Positions 8,910 to 18,292 of a stretch of 56,909 nucleotides of DNA are shown piece by piece. Origin of the DNA: Planctomycetota bacterium. GTDB lineage: Bacteria; Planctomycetota; SZUA-567. The notes under the pieces are model-generated. The model did not search any database. It worked only from the letters and a program-made list of their open reading frames with translations, and was not told where the DNA came from. How positions within the stretch are numbered: the first letter of the stretch is position 1; every line of letters begins with the position of its first letter. The stretch is taken from positions 1 through 56,909 of the forward strand of contig JAGUZQ010000128.1 in assembly GCA_020060765.1 (NCBI GenBank), read 5' to 3'. Made by a program: the position numbers and the translations under genes.

Positions 8910-8992
8910 TTAGTAAGTTTTAAAAAATACAGTAGACAAACTCGTTCACGGAATTTTATTTAACTTTTAAGGTAATATTGAGGAGTAAGAAT

Positions 8993-10678
8993 ATGGCAGC
9001 GAAGAAACTCGCTTTTGACGTGGATGCCCGCGAGGCGATCCGCGCCGGCGTCAAACAGCTCGCCCGTGCGGTCAAAGTTACTCTCGGCCCCCGCGGTCGC
9101 AACGTAGTGATCGATAAATCCTTCGGTTCCCCCACCGTCACCAAGGACGGCGTCACCGTCGCCAAGGAAATCGAACTCGAGGACAAGTACGAAAACATGG
9201 GCGCGCAGATGGTCAAGTCGGTCGCCAGCAAGACCTCCGACATCGCCGGCGACGGCACCACCACCGCCACCGTGCTGGGTGAGGCGATTTTTGATGAAGG
9301 CCTCAAGAATGTCACCGCCGGCGCCAACGCCATGGCGCTGAAGCGCGGCATCGACAAGGCCGTGGCGGCGATCGTGGCGGAACTCGCCGCATTCTCCAAG
9401 CCAGTAAAGAGCAGCAAGGAAATCGAACAGGTCGCCAGCATCTCCGCCAATAACGACAACGAGATCGGTTCAAAAATCGCCGAAGCGATGGACAAGGTCG
9501 GCAAGGATGGCGTCATCACCGTCGAGGAAGGCAAGGCGCTGGACACCACCATCGACCTGGTCGAAGGCATGCAGTTCGACCGCGGCTATCTCTCCCCGCA
9601 TTTCGTCACCGATTTCGAGGCGATGGAAGTCGTCTTCGAGAACGCGCTGGTGCTGATCCACGAAAAGAAAATCAGCAACATCAAGGATATGATCCCCGTC
9701 CTCGAAAAAGTCGCCCAGGCGCGCAAGCCCCTGCTCATCATTGCCGAGGACGTCGAAGGAGAGGCGCTGGCGACCCTGGTCATCAACAAGTTGCGCGGCA
9801 CCCTGCCTGTCTGCGCGGTAAAGGCTCCGGGCTACGGCGACCGCCGCAAGGCCATGCTGGAAGACATCGCCATCCTCACTGGCGGCACCGCCGTCTTCGA
9901 GGACTTGGGCATCAATCTTGAGACACTGGAACTCTCCGCTCTCGGCCAGGCGCGCAAGGTCGTCATCAGCAAGGAAAACACCATCCTGATCGAAGGCAAG
10001 GGCGATGGCAAGGCGGTCAAGGGTCGGATTGAGCAGATCCGCAACGAAATCGCCGCCACCACTTCCGACTACGACAAGGAAAAGCTGCAGGAACGCCTGG
10101 CCAAGCTCGCGGGCGGCGTCGCCCAGATCAACGTCGGCGCGGCTACCGAAGTCGAGATGAAGGAAAAGAAGGCGCGCGTCGAGGACGCCCTGCACGCCAC
10201 CCGCGCGGCGGTCGAGGAAGGCATTGTTCCCGGCGGCGGCGTGGCGTTGCTGCGCTGCGGCGCCAAGGCGCTGGCCAAGGTCAAGGCGGTCGGCGACGAG
10301 CAGATCGGCGTGGACATCGTCCGGCGCGCCATCACCGCACCGCTTCGCACCATCGCGGAAAACGCGGGACAGGAAGGCGCTATCGTCCTGCAGAAAGTCA
10401 TGGAAGGCAAGGACACTTTCGGCTACAACGCCGCCACCAACGAGTTCGGCGATATGCTTAAATTCGGCGTGGTCGACCCGGCCAAGGTCGTGCGCTGCGC
10501 CCTGCAGAACGCCAGCTCCATCAGCGGCCTGCTCCTGACCACCGACTGCATCATTGCCGAAATCCCGGAAAAGAAACCCGCCATGCCCGGAGGTGGTGGC
10601 GGTGGCATGGGAGGTATGGGTGGCATGGGCGGAATGGGAGGCATGGGTGGTATGGGAGGAATGGGCGGCATGATGTAA
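8993..10678 (+). CDS. groEL: Chaperonin GroEL
   Basis: A 561-residue Hsp60 chaperonin subunit. Start ATG 8993 ([13 protein letters not shown]) is preceded by GAGGAG at 8980-8985; an in-frame TTG at 8978 overlaps that site and is rejected. Typical motifs are [17 protein letters not shown], the ATP-binding [13 protein letters not shown] and [10 protein letters not shown], and a C-terminal Gly-Gly-Met tail of about eight units. It is separated from groES by 127 bases that hold a REP-like palindrome, so its expression could be adjusted separately. It is followed by a terminator. Confidence 0.98.
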   Translation: MAAKKLAFDVDAREAIRAGVKQLARAVKVTLGPRGRNVVIDKSFGSPTVTKDGVTVAKEIELEDKYENMGAQMVKSVASKTSDIAGDGTTTATVLGEAIFDEGLKNVTAGANAMALKRGIDKAVAAIVAELAAFSKPVKSSKEIEQVASISANNDNEIGSKIAEAMDKVGKDGVITVEEGKALDTTIDLVEGMQFDRGYLSPHFVTDFEAMEVVFENALVLIHEKKISNIKDMIPVLEKVAQARKPLLIIAEDVEGEALATLVINKLRGTLPVCAVKAPGYGDRRKAMLEDIAILTGGTAVFEDLGINLETLELSALGQARKVVISKENTILIEGKGDGKAVKGRIEQIRNEIAATTSDYDKEKLQERLAKLAGGVAQINVGAATEVEMKEKKARVEDALHATRAAVEEGIVPGGGVALLRCGAKALAKVKAVGDEQIGVDIVRRAITAPLRTIAENAGQEGAIVLQKVMEGKDTFGYNAATNEFGDMLKFGVVDPAKVVRCALQNASSISGLLLTTDCIIAEIPEKKPAMPGGGGGGMGGMGGMGGMGGMGGMGGMGGMM

Positions 10679-10702
10679 ACCGCTCCTCTTTGCAAAACTA
10701 TA

Positions 10703-10732
10703 AAAACTCCCGTCGCGAGGCGGGAGTTTTTT
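10703..10732 (+). terminator. Terminator of groEL
   Basis: Stem AAAACTCCCG (10703-10712) and CGGGAGTTTT (10721-10730) with an 8-base loop, followed by more T. It starts 25 bases after the groEL stop codon. A second small hairpin (GTGCGTGC/GCACGCAC) follows directly. Confidence 0.9.
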
Positions 10733-10780
10733 GTGCGTGCCGCACGCACATACTTCGCGAGGTTAAGTGTTACGCAAACA

Positions 10781-10811
10781 AAAAAAGCCGGGAAGCAATT
10801 CCCGGCTTTTT
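10781..10811 (-). terminator. Terminator of rpsT, symmetrical
   Basis: Stem GCCGGGAA (10787-10794) and TTCCCGGC (10799-10806) around a GCAA tetraloop, with six A on one side and five T on the other, so it can work in both directions. It lies 23 bases past the rpsT stop on the minus strand and also backs up the groEL terminator on the plus strand. Confidence 0.9.
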
Positions 10812-10833
10812 GATTGTACGCTAACATGCGGAT

Positions 10834-11100
10834 TCAGGAAGCGGCGCGGTTGGCGGCCTTGGCGAGGCGGGACTTTTTGCGGTTGACCGTGTTCTTGTGG
10901 ATAATGCCCTTGACTCCGGCCTTGTCCACCGCTTTCTGGATTTTGCTGACGGCGTCCTTGCGCTTGCCGACGTCAGCACCTTTGATTTCCTCGCCGAACG
11001 CGCGGACGGCTTTCTTGAGGCGTTCCTTGTGGGCGCGGTTGCGCAGGGTGCGCTTTTCAGTCTGACGGACGCGTTTCTTTGCGGATTTGATATTGGGCAT
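10834..11100 (-). CDS. rpsT: 30S ribosomal protein S20
   Basis: An 88-residue, strongly basic, all-helical protein of the small ribosomal subunit that binds 16S rRNA early in assembly. The start MPNIKSAKKRVRQTEKRTLRN and the segment HKNTVNRKKSRLAK are characteristic. An AGAGGAA stretch lies about 5 bases before ATG 11100. It is a single gene, convergent with groEL and closed by its own terminator. Confidence 0.98.
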   Translation of the reverse strand: MPNIKSAKKRVRQTEKRTLRNRAHKERLKKAVRAFGEEIKGADVGKRKDAVSKIQKAVDKAGVKGIIHKNTVNRKKSRLAKAANRAAS

Positions 11101-11284
11101 CTTGTTCCTCTATTCGCTAAAAACCATGAAAGTAATAACCATTAATCCTGCCGCAGAGTAGTAGCAAGAGTCGCACAATTTACGCTGTTTCAGGGTAAAG
11201 GTCAAGCACTTTTTTGGATTCCGCGCGGTTTTTCGCGAGCGCGGCTCCACTGCGCTAAAAAAAGGCAAAGCCTATCTGTTTTTC

Positions 11285-11313
11285 TTGACGGATTCCGCCG
11301 CCGATGCTAAACT
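11285..11313 (+). promoter_or_regulatory. Promoter of the uronate isomerase-like operon
   Basis: TTGACG (11285-11290), 17 bases, TAAACT (11308-11313): near-consensus sigma-70 hexamers at ideal spacing. The start codon GTG 11357 is 43 bases further on. The position shows that the open frame that could be read from TTG 11285 is not translated this far upstream. Confidence 0.72.
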
Positions 11314-11356
11314 GTCTTTACTTCAAGGTTCGATTTTTTTCAGGGGAGGAAACGCC

Positions 11357-12628
11357 GTGTTTCTGGAAACCGAAGACAAGCTGCGCCAAACCGTATGGGA
11401 AGTGGTGCATCGCACCCCGATTTTCGATATCCACACCCACATATACGACGCCAGGTTTGGCGATCTGCTGCTGTGGGGCATCGACGAAGTTCTGACCTAC
11501 CATTACCTCGTGGCAGAGGTTTTCCGCTACGACCCGATGGATCAGCAGCACTTCTACGAGCATCTCGATTACCAGAAGTTCTACGCCATGCCCAAACGCA
11601 AGCAGGCCGACCTCATCTGGGCAAAGGTATTTCTGGAACACAGCCCGGTAAGCGAGGCCGCGCGCGGCGTGCTGACCACCCTCGGGCTGCTGGGGATGGA
11701 TCCGCGCGACCGAAATCTTAACCTGTATCGCGAGTATTTCGAAGCCAAGACCGCCGAGGAGCATATCAACACCGTTTTCCACGTCGCCAACATCGAGGGC
11801 GTGATCATGACCAACGACCCCTTCGACGACAAGGAGCGGCCGGTCTGGGAAAGCGGCCAGGTCGGCGACAAACGCTTTCACGCCGCCCTGCGGCTGGACG
11901 GCCTGCTTAATAATTGGGGCGAGGCGCACACAATTCTCAAATCCTGGGGCTACAACGTCAAGGACAAGCTCGACAAGACCACCGTGGCGGAAGTAAACCG
12001 CTTCCTCAATGAATGGATCGATCGGATGGATCCGCTGTACATGGCAGTGTCACTGCCGCCAACCTTCGACGCATTCGACAAATCCGACCGCGCCAAGCTG
12101 ATCCACAAGTGCATCCTCCCGGTCAGTCGCGACCGGCACCGTCCCTTCGCGATGATGATCGGGGTGAAGAAACTAACCAACCCCGGCCTCGCCGTCGCCG
12201 GCGACAGCGTGGGCAAAGCCACCATCGAGGTGGTCGAACGGCTCTGCCTGGAAAATCAGAAAAACAAGTTTCTCGTCACTATGCTTTCTCGCGAAAACCA
12301 GCACGAGCTCTGCATCGCCGCGCGGAAGTTCAACAACCTGCTACCTTTCGGCTGCTGGTGGTATTTGAACGACCCCATGACCATCGACGAAATGACGCGG
12401 ATGCGGCTGGAACTGCTGGGGCTGAGCTTTATCCCGCAGCACTCCGACGCTCGCGTGCTGGATCAACTGCTGTATAAGTGGGCGCACAGCCGGTGGCTGA
12501 TCGCGCTGGTGCTGCAGGACAAGTATTCCGATTTGCACCGCACCGGCTGGCGCGTGACCGAGACGGAAATCGAGCGCGACGTGTCCTACCTCTTCGGCGG
12601 CGCGTTCAAGCATTTTCTCGGAGCGTAG
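11357..12628 (+). CDS. Uronate isomerase-like amidohydrolase-superfamily protein
   Basis: A 423-residue TIM-barrel protein related to glucuronate isomerase (UxaC), which converts glucuronate to fructuronate in the cytoplasm. The metal-binding HxH motif is visible near the N terminus (FDIHTHIYD), followed by GIDEVLTYHY and the C-terminal region ending GGAFKHFLG as in this family. It is shorter than E. coli UxaC (about 470 residues) and belongs to a divergent branch, so substrate is uncertain. The start GTG 11357 is chosen because AGGGGAGG lies just upstream and a promoter covers the region before it. The SGNH gene follows after 3 bases. A CE15-type glucuronoyl esterase nearby on the other strand supports a uronate role. 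Confidence 0.8.
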   Translation: MFLETEDKLRQTVWEVVHRTPIFDIHTHIYDARFGDLLLWGIDEVLTYHYLVAEVFRYDPMDQQHFYEHLDYQKFYAMPKRKQADLIWAKVFLEHSPVSEAARGVLTTLGLLGMDPRDRNLNLYREYFEAKTAEEHINTVFHVANIEGVIMTNDPFDDKERPVWESGQVGDKRFHAALRLDGLLNNWGEAHTILKSWGYNVKDKLDKTTVAEVNRFLNEWIDRMDPLYMAVSLPPTFDAFDKSDRAKLIHKCILPVSRDRHRPFAMMIGVKKLTNPGLAVAGDSVGKATIEVVERLCLENQKNKFLVTMLSRENQHELCIAARKFNNLLPFGCWWYLNDPMTIDEMTRMRLELLGLSFIPQHSDARVLDQLLYKWAHSRWLIALVLQDKYSDLHRTGWRVTETEIERDVSYLFGGAFKHFLGA

Positions 12629-12631
12629 AAA

Positions 12632-13768
12632 ATGATTGAAAGAAAAACCGATAGTTCACCAAGACGCAAAATACTATTCTTTGCGATGACGATATTTATT
12701 TTCGGATTCGTTCCATTCTTTTGCCTGGAAATATACCTGAGGATTTTCAAAACCAATATTGATTTGGATATTTTAACAGGCAAGAAGATTGGGGAAAACC
12801 CGATGCAAGAATGGGCATGCATAGACGCATATGCGGCCTATACCCCCAAGCCCGGTCAGTATTCGGAAGGCAAGACGGTCAATTCTTATCATTTTATTTC
12901 CACTCCGGAGATTACCAAGGAAAAAAAACCGGGAACCGTACGTATTGTTTTTCTTGGCGGATCTTCAACCGCTGGCACTGGTACTAATCTACGTGATGAA
13001 GACACTTGGCCTTGGCAAACGGTTGAGAAGTTAAAAAAAATAACCGGCAAGAAAATCGATTTCATCAACGCCGCTGTCGGTGGATATACCTCTTTTGAAT
13101 CGCATGGTCGCCTGTGGAATCGTGTGCGTTTTTTCTCTCCAGATATTGTGATAATGTATCACGGTTGGAATGAGATGTACTATTTCAGAGGTATGAACGA
13201 AATAGAAAAGCGTTATATGCTGCCGGACGGATCGTGGTCTTTTGGAAGGGCTCTCCATCCAATTAAAAGGTGGGAACCGTTGTGGATAGATTCCTACATC
13301 AAATGGTCTCAGATTTTAACCAGAATTAGAAAAGTATGCAACAAACCTATTGCCGGAGAGGTAGATAGAATGGATGAAGAGCCTATGGCTGACAGCTATA
13401 ATCCGGCGGCAATCAAGGTGTGGAAAAACAATCTGAAGCTGATCCAGGAAGCATGCGGAATAATGGGTGCAAAATTTCTTTGCGCCAAGCAGGCCACGCT
13501 TGTTTTTCCTGGCATATCGGAAGCAGACAAGGCCAGATGCAAGGTGCATTTTCACAGATTTGATTATCAGGTGCACTTACGGGCTTTTCAAGATATCTAC
13601 TCAGCTATTGACGAAATCGTACCCCAAAAAAACATAATTGATTGCACTTCTTTATCAGGCAAGCCGGAGTTTTTCTACGATCATATTCACCAGACGCCTG
13701 AAGGATGCAAGGCGATAGCAAGTATAGTAGCTGAAAAGATATACTTCGGCGGGGCGGAAAACAAGTGA
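12632..13768 (+). CDS. SGNH/GDSL-like hydrolase with N-terminal membrane anchor
   Basis: A 378-residue protein. A hydrophobic helix at about 14-36 suggests a membrane anchor with the enzyme domain outside. SGNH blocks are recognisable: block I FLGGSSTAG (near 107-115), block II around NAAVGGY, block III MYHGWNE (near 174-180) and block V YDHIHQTPEG (near 347-356) with the Asp-x-x-His pair. Families with this layout remove or add acyl groups on carbohydrates or polymers; the substrate here is not known. It is 3 bases after the uronate isomerase-like gene and its TGA overlaps the GTG of the MFS gene. The base composition is clearly more AT-rich than both neighbours, so the gene probably entered the operon by transfer. 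Confidence 0.78.
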   Translation: MIERKTDSSPRRKILFFAMTIFIFGFVPFFCLEIYLRIFKTNIDLDILTGKKIGENPMQEWACIDAYAAYTPKPGQYSEGKTVNSYHFISTPEITKEKKPGTVRIVFLGGSSTAGTGTNLRDEDTWPWQTVEKLKKITGKKIDFINAAVGGYTSFESHGRLWNRVRFFSPDIVIMYHGWNEMYYFRGMNEIEKRYMLPDGSWSFGRALHPIKRWEPLWIDSYIKWSQILTRIRKVCNKPIAGEVDRMDEEPMADSYNPAAIKVWKNNLKLIQEACGIMGAKFLCAKQATLVFPGISEADKARCKVHFHRFDYQVHLRAFQDIYSAIDEIVPQKNIIDCTSLSGKPEFFYDHIHQTPEGCKAIASIVAEKIYFGGAENK

Positions 13769-15072
13769 GCGCGACATCGGCAAATCCCGAATTCGCCGAA
13801 GCCGACCGTCACCGGGCGATTCGTAACATCATTGCTTCCACTTGCCTGATCTGCCTCTCATTTCTCCTGTTCAACAACGGGTTTCTGCTGCTGTACCTGA
13901 CCAAGCTGGGACTGTCGCGCGAAACCGTGCTGGTTCTGCTGGCCTTTCCCAGCATTGCGCACTGCCTGTTGCAACTGCCTTTCGCGTTTCTGGGTGACCG
14001 CTATGGCAAGAGGCGCGCATCCTGGATATCCTCGCCGCTGTTGGCTCTCGGGTTTGCGGGGATCATCCTGGCTGGCTGGAATGGGCTGTCAACAGACCTG
14101 CTCATGCCGATACTGATCCTGGGCACCGCCGTCTTCGCGATCGGCTATGCCTCCTACCTCTCAACCTGGTTCGCGCTGCTGAGCCCCATCATCCCGGAAA
14201 ATGTGCGGGGCGCGTTCTTCGGCAAGCTGCGCTTTTCCTGGCAGGCGGTAGGCGTGCTGTTTGTCAGCATCTACTCCCTGTTTTTCAGCCACGATTCCGA
14301 ACTCTGGGTGTTCCAGATCATTCTCGGCGTCAGCCTGCTGGCGCTGATAATCAGATACCCGGTTTACCGCGCCATTCCGGAACTGGAAAACACCGGCCGC
14401 CGCGGTTCTTTCGGCGAGGCTTTCGGCAGCGTCCTCAGGGCTGACAATTATCTTCCGTTCTGCTGTTACGTTTTCCTGCTGATGCTGTTCGTCTTCGCCG
14501 CGCCCCAACTGTTCAACCTGATCGAGAAGAAAGTCCTCAATCTCGGCGACAGCACCATCGTCTGGATGGGCAACCTCACCATGATCGGCTCGGTGGCGGG
14601 TTTCGCCCTCGGCGGCAAAGCGGTGGACAAGCTGGGCACCAAGAGCGTGTTTCTCGGCTGCCATTTCGGTTACAGCGTGGTGATCGGCGCGTTTCTGTTC
14701 CGGGATATGTCGCCGCTGCCGCTGACGGTTTATGTCGGCGCGCTGCATTTCCTGTTCGGTGTGACCTACGCGGCCAGTTCCATCGCCATCTCCACCGAGA
14801 TGCTGGCGCTGGTACCCAAGCTCAACAAATCCCTGGCTACCGCGCTGTGCGGCAGCCTGACGGAAGGCGGCAAGGCGCTGTCAGGCATTTTCAGCGCCAT
14901 GACTCTTAAACTCAATATTCTGAACGAAGCCTGGGTGTTTTTCGGCATGAACATGAGCGCCTACGACTCGATGCTGCTGGCGTGCAGCGTAATGGTTTTC
15001 CTGCTGGTGGTGGCGCTGGGGCTGGTGCCTTCGGTGATCCGCAAGTCGGAGTGGGTGCCTAAAATGCACTGA
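13765..15072 (+). CDS. Major facilitator superfamily transporter
   Basis: A 435-residue inner-membrane protein with about 12 hydrophobic helices, typical of MFS secondary transporters. The loop between helices 2 and 3 contains GDRYGKRRA, matching the MFS motif A (G-x-x-x-D-R-x-G-R-R). The start GTG 13765 overlaps the stop of the SGNH gene (GTGA), which implies translational coupling. With a uronate isomerase-like enzyme first in the operon it may import a uronic acid or its glycoside; that is inference from position. Confidence 0.85.
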   Translation: MSATSANPEFAEADRHRAIRNIIASTCLICLSFLLFNNGFLLLYLTKLGLSRETVLVLLAFPSIAHCLLQLPFAFLGDRYGKRRASWISSPLLALGFAGIILAGWNGLSTDLLMPILILGTAVFAIGYASYLSTWFALLSPIIPENVRGAFFGKLRFSWQAVGVLFVSIYSLFFSHDSELWVFQIILGVSLLALIIRYPVYRAIPELENTGRRGSFGEAFGSVLRADNYLPFCCYVFLLMLFVFAAPQLFNLIEKKVLNLGDSTIVWMGNLTMIGSVAGFALGGKAVDKLGTKSVFLGCHFGYSVVIGAFLFRDMSPLPLTVYVGALHFLFGVTYAASSIAISTEMLALVPKLNKSLATALCGSLTEGGKALSGIFSAMTLKLNILNEAWVFFGMNMSAYDSMLLACSVMVFLLVVALGLVPSVIRKSEWVPKMH

Positions 15073-15107
15073 AGCCATTCCCGTTTCGAGGAAATGCGCG
15101 GCCTGAT

Positions 15108-16202
15108 TCATACAGGCGCGCGCCAGGAAAACACAGGCGCGGTCTCCGGCAGAGGACATGCGCCGTAAATGCGCTCAGGGCGCGTTCCGCCGAATTGCCA
15201 CTGCGCAAAATCCATGAAATCGTTCCAGTCGGCGAGATTGTGCTCATGGATTCCTTCCCGATAACGGATGGCGATTTTGTCTTCCGCGCTCAGGAAACGG
15301 TAAGCCTCCCGCGCAGCCAGGTGAGTCTGCCACGTCCCGGAAAGGTTGGCCCACAGATCCTCCAGCGCTTCGGTGCCAAACAGCGCGCGCGGCGCGACCA
15401 GCGCTTTCAAGGCGTGCTGGTCGAACGGCAATTCGGTCTGGCGCTTGATATAATCCTTTAGGCGCGGCGAGAACCAGTACGGCACCGCCTTGAGAATATC
15501 GGCCAGAGTTTCGCTGCCCTCGCCCTGCACGAAAAAGCTTCCCGCCCCGCCGCAGCCGGAACAGTTGGGCGCGGTCACGGCGATCCGCTCGTCCAAAGCC
15601 CCGGCCAGCAGCACCGCCTTGCCGCCGCGCGAGTGGCCGGTAATCGCAATTTTTTTCGCGTCGATAAAATCCAGCGTCTGAAAAAAATCCACGCACCGGC
15701 TGTAGCCCCACGCCCAGGCCGCAATCGCTCCATATTCCCCTTCCGGGCTGGCCAGATAAATACCCATGTCGCGCTCACTGGTGTAGTTGTCAGGCGCGAT
15801 TTCCACGCGGCTGAACTGCGCGATGGCAAACCCGCGCCGCACCGCCGCGAGGATTATCTCGTCGGTCAGGTAACGCCAACAGCCGTCGCCGTTCAGAATT
15901 ACGGGGAAACGGTCTCCTTCCTTGGGAGCGAAAATATCCAGTCGGAACCGCACCTTATGCCCTTCTCCGCATAAGAGGCGATACTGCCATAACCGCGCGC
16001 CGTCGTACCGCCGCACCCCTCCCCGATGCAACAACTCTCCTTTCAGCGCCTCGCCGACCGGAGGCAGTTCGCCATACTCGATTTCCAGCAGCAGCGCACG
16101 CAACTCCCCGCGCCTGCGCCGCCAGTCCTCCGGCGTGCGCACCTGGTCGCCATTTTTGAACCGGAACAAATCCGGCAATTGAGCGGCGCTGTTATTAGAC
16201 AT
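15108..16202 (-). CDS. CE15-type glucuronoyl esterase-like alpha/beta hydrolase
   Basis: A 364-residue hydrolase of the glucuronoyl methyl esterase type, which cuts ester links between glucuronic acid on xylan and lignin alcohols. The nucleophile motif GHSRGGK (Ser191) followed by LLAGALDERIA fits the CE15 G-x-S-R-x-G-K signature, and REGIHEHNLADWNDF (His319) fits the catalytic-His region. No signal peptide is evident, so unlike typical secreted CE15 enzymes it may act inside the cell or periplasm by another route. AAGGAAAG precedes ATG 16202. It lies 12 bases after the GDSL gene and is convergent with the MFS gene. Confidence 0.8.
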   Translation of the reverse strand: MSNNSAAQLPDLFRFKNGDQVRTPEDWRRRRGELRALLLEIEYGELPPVGEALKGELLHRGGVRRYDGARLWQYRLLCGEGHKVRFRLDIFAPKEGDRFPVILNGDGCWRYLTDEIILAAVRRGFAIAQFSRVEIAPDNYTSERDMGIYLASPEGEYGAIAAWAWGYSRCVDFFQTLDFIDAKKIAITGHSRGGKAVLLAGALDERIAVTAPNCSGCGGAGSFFVQGEGSETLADILKAVPYWFSPRLKDYIKRQTELPFDQHALKALVAPRALFGTEALEDLWANLSGTWQTHLAAREAYRFLSAEDKIAIRYREGIHEHNLADWNDFMDFAQWQFGGTRPERIYGACPLPETAPVFSWRAPV

Positions 16203-16214
16203 GAGCGGCTTTCC

Positions 16215-17507
16215 TTATTTTTTCTCTTCCGGAATCATCCCGTCCGGCACCACCAGCTCCGCGTCGGTCTTGCCCGCCAGCTTCGCGAGGAAACCGGCGA
16301 TCTTAGTCGCCATATAGAGATGCCCCTTCTCGTTGGGATGAGCCATGTCGGCGAACAGTTCCTCGATCTTCTCGCGATCGTAAGTTTTCATCTCCTTCTG
16401 CAGATCGAAGCAGGTCAGCCCCCGCGCGGCGGCGACTTCTCGCACCGCGTCGGCGTAGTCGTCCATCATCGTGTAGCGGTTGCGCAAACCCGGAATCGTC
16501 GCCAGCGGCATTATCGCCGCCTTACCGCCGGTTAGGCGGGCGATGCGGTCAACATAGTCGTTAAGCGAATACTTGAAATACTCTACCGACTGGCCGCCGC
16601 TTTTTTCGTTATAGCCGTAGAGCGTCGTCACCAGGTCAGGCTCGATACCCGCGAAATCGCGCGGCAGCCACGCGCGTCCGTTAATCATCCGCGAACCGCC
16701 GACGGCGTGACTCACCACCGTGATTTCGTCATACCCGAACCACGCCCGCAGCAGTTTCTGCATCTGCGTCGCGTAGCGGGTATTGTCGCGATCCTTGAGA
16801 CTGGTGCCAGCGGTGATGGAGTCGCCCTGGCACAGGATCGTGACCGGCTTTTTCTCCTTCAGCAGTTGCGCGACCTCGGCCAGCGGACGGATCGGCGGCA
16901 CAGTCGCGGCACGTTCGATTTTCTCGACCAACACGATCTGGTCGACTGAGAAGGAATGCTCCGGCACGGGATAATTATTATGCTGAATATTCCATCTGTC
17001 GCCGAAGCGGATGTGAGAAATCCCGCAAGGCGATAGGCTGCCGCGCGCGCCCAGAGGAGGTTTTTCGTTTTCGGGGATGAGGTCTTCCCAAGCCACCGTA
17101 TAGGTGCGCCATTCGGTGTCCTTGAGCGGGAAAAAATATATATAAATATATCCCCAACCGGGCCCATCGCCCAGCGAGATGCAACCGAAATAATCCGACC
17201 CGTCGCCCTTCACCCGGAAGGAAACACCGGCGTAACTGTCCCACGCGATATTTTCCAGCGGCGGATATTTAGGCCACAGTTTTTTCCACACCTGCCCCGG
17301 CAACGTCACCTTGATCGCGCCCTCGCCAACTGCGGCGTCGGGAGCTTTCTCGAATTTAGTCGGCGCTTCCTTCATACCTGATGATTTTCCCTCCACCACC
17401 GTCCAGCCTTCGAGATTCTCGAAGTCCTCCACCACTATTTCCCCGCCGAATGCAACCGGAATACACAGTGCCAGAACCACCGCTAGTTTGAGCATGAGTC
17501 TTTTCAT
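16215..17507 (-). CDS. Secreted two-domain GDSL/SGNH hydrolase
   Basis: A 430-residue exported protein. The start ATG 17507 gives a clear signal peptide (MKRLMLKLAVVLALCIPVAFGG); the same frame continues 25 codons upstream without one. Residues about 22-205 resemble a CBM11/CIA30-like beta-sandwich (EDFENLEGW...FRVKGDGSDYFG...WEDLIP). Residues about 222-415 are an SGNH hydrolase: block I CQGDSITAG, block II HAVGGSRM, block III YGYNEKS and block V ADMAHPNEKGH. Likely a carbohydrate esterase with its own binding domain. It is the first gene of a two-gene unit with the CE15-like esterase, 12 bases apart. Confidence 0.83.
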   Translation of the reverse strand: MKRLMLKLAVVLALCIPVAFGGEIVVEDFENLEGWTVVEGKSSGMKEAPTKFEKAPDAAVGEGAIKVTLPGQVWKKLWPKYPPLENIAWDSYAGVSFRVKGDGSDYFGCISLGDGPGWGYIYIYFFPLKDTEWRTYTVAWEDLIPENEKPPLGARGSLSPCGISHIRFGDRWNIQHNNYPVPEHSFSVDQIVLVEKIERAATVPPIRPLAEVAQLLKEKKPVTILCQGDSITAGTSLKDRDNTRYATQMQKLLRAWFGYDEITVVSHAVGGSRMINGRAWLPRDFAGIEPDLVTTLYGYNEKSGGQSVEYFKYSLNDYVDRIARLTGGKAAIMPLATIPGLRNRYTMMDDYADAVREVAAARGLTCFDLQKEMKTYDREKIEELFADMAHPNEKGHLYMATKIAGFLAKLAGKTDAELVVPDGMIPEEKK

Positions 17508-17594
17508 TTCCCTGTTCTCCCTGATCCATGATAAAATGCGCACGATTAACACAGCGCCCCGCAAATAAGAGGGCAAACGCAATGATATATATTC

Positions 17595-17690
17595 TCCTCT
17601 CCCCTTCAGGGGGAGTTAGAGGGGGTAAGCGGAGGATAACAGACTCTCTGATACCCCTCCGTTATGGGGAACTGCAATAACATATCATAA
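17595..17690. repeat. Palindromic G/C-run repeat between genes
   Basis: Two hairpin-forming units stand next to each other: CTCCCC-TTCAG-GGGGAG near 17599-17615 followed by a G-rich run, and ACCCCTCC..ATGGGGA near 17663-17680. This kind of sequence is a common dispersed palindrome in bacterial intergenic regions. It lies after the AllA-family gene and before the GDSL gene, and might also end transcription. No second copy was seen in the window. Confidence 0.4.
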
Positions 17691-17739
17691 GTTTGTTTTT
17701 CGTGCCAGAAAGTTTTCCTGCAGCGGCGATCACGAGCAA

Positions 17740-18237
17740 TTAATTTACCAAAAGTTTCTCGCCTTCTGGAATATCAATCGCGGTGCAGTCGTTGGCGTAG
17801 AGGCGTTCAGGCAGGACGATCAATATGTTGGCCGGTTGGTCGTTGGCGGTGAAAGGGGCGTGGTGCCAGACTCCTGGTCGCAAAACCGCCATGGTGCCGC
17901 GCGGCAGGCGAAACACCTCAATCTTCTCCACCGGCACGCGCCCGTCCCTGCCCCCCGCCGGAGCCACGTGCATCAGCACGTCGTTATCCAGCGGCAGAAT
18001 GGCTTCGTAGGTGCGGTCGTGGTATTCGGAGACGTCGATAATCCGTTCGCGCTTCTCGACCCGGAGGGTGGAGAAAGAAGGCAGCGCATCCAGGCCAAAC
18101 GATGCCTGCAACATATCGCGGAAAAATTGAATCGGCGACGCGCCCAGCTTTTCCGTAGTGGGGTTGATGAAATTCGCGTAAGTCCCGTAGGGCAGAAAAC
18201 CCTCGGCCGACAGTTCTTTTACCGCTACTGTTTTCAT
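17740..18237 (-). CDS. Ureidoglycolate lyase (AllA)-family cupin
   Basis: A 165-residue cupin of the ureidoglycolate lyase family. The signature LRPGVWHHAPF with the metal- or substrate-binding histidines is present near 115-125, followed by the terminal strand pattern typical of the family. In purine breakdown AllA makes glyoxylate and urea from ureidoglycolate. No other allantoin genes are present here, and members of this family also occur in sugar-use clusters, so the real substrate is open. The start ATG 18237 has AGGAG 8 bases upstream; a longer frame from 18288 lacks one. Confidence 0.72.
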   Translation of the reverse strand: MKTVAVKELSAEGFLPYGTYANFINPTTEKLGASPIQFFRDMLQASFGLDALPSFSTLRVEKRERIIDVSEYHDRTYEAILPLDNDVLMHVAPAGGRDGRVPVEKIEVFRLPRGTMAVLRPGVWHHAPFTANDQPANILIVLPERLYANDCTAIDIPEGEKLLVN

Positions 18238-18292
18238 TGGCGTTCTCCTGGAAAAAGTCAAAGCAGCTAACTGGCATGAACTAAACACGGAT

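Noticed and set aside
6301..8992. CIRCE operator for HrcA control of dnaK or groES
   Set aside because: The inverted repeat TTAGCACTC-N9-GAGTGCTAA or a close variant was looked for upstream of dnaK, groES and groEL and is not there.
11285..11356. TTG 11285 as the start of the uronate isomerase-like gene
   Set aside because: A well-spaced promoter (TTGACG-N17-TAAACT) covers these bases, and GTG 11357 has a strong AGGGGAGG in front.
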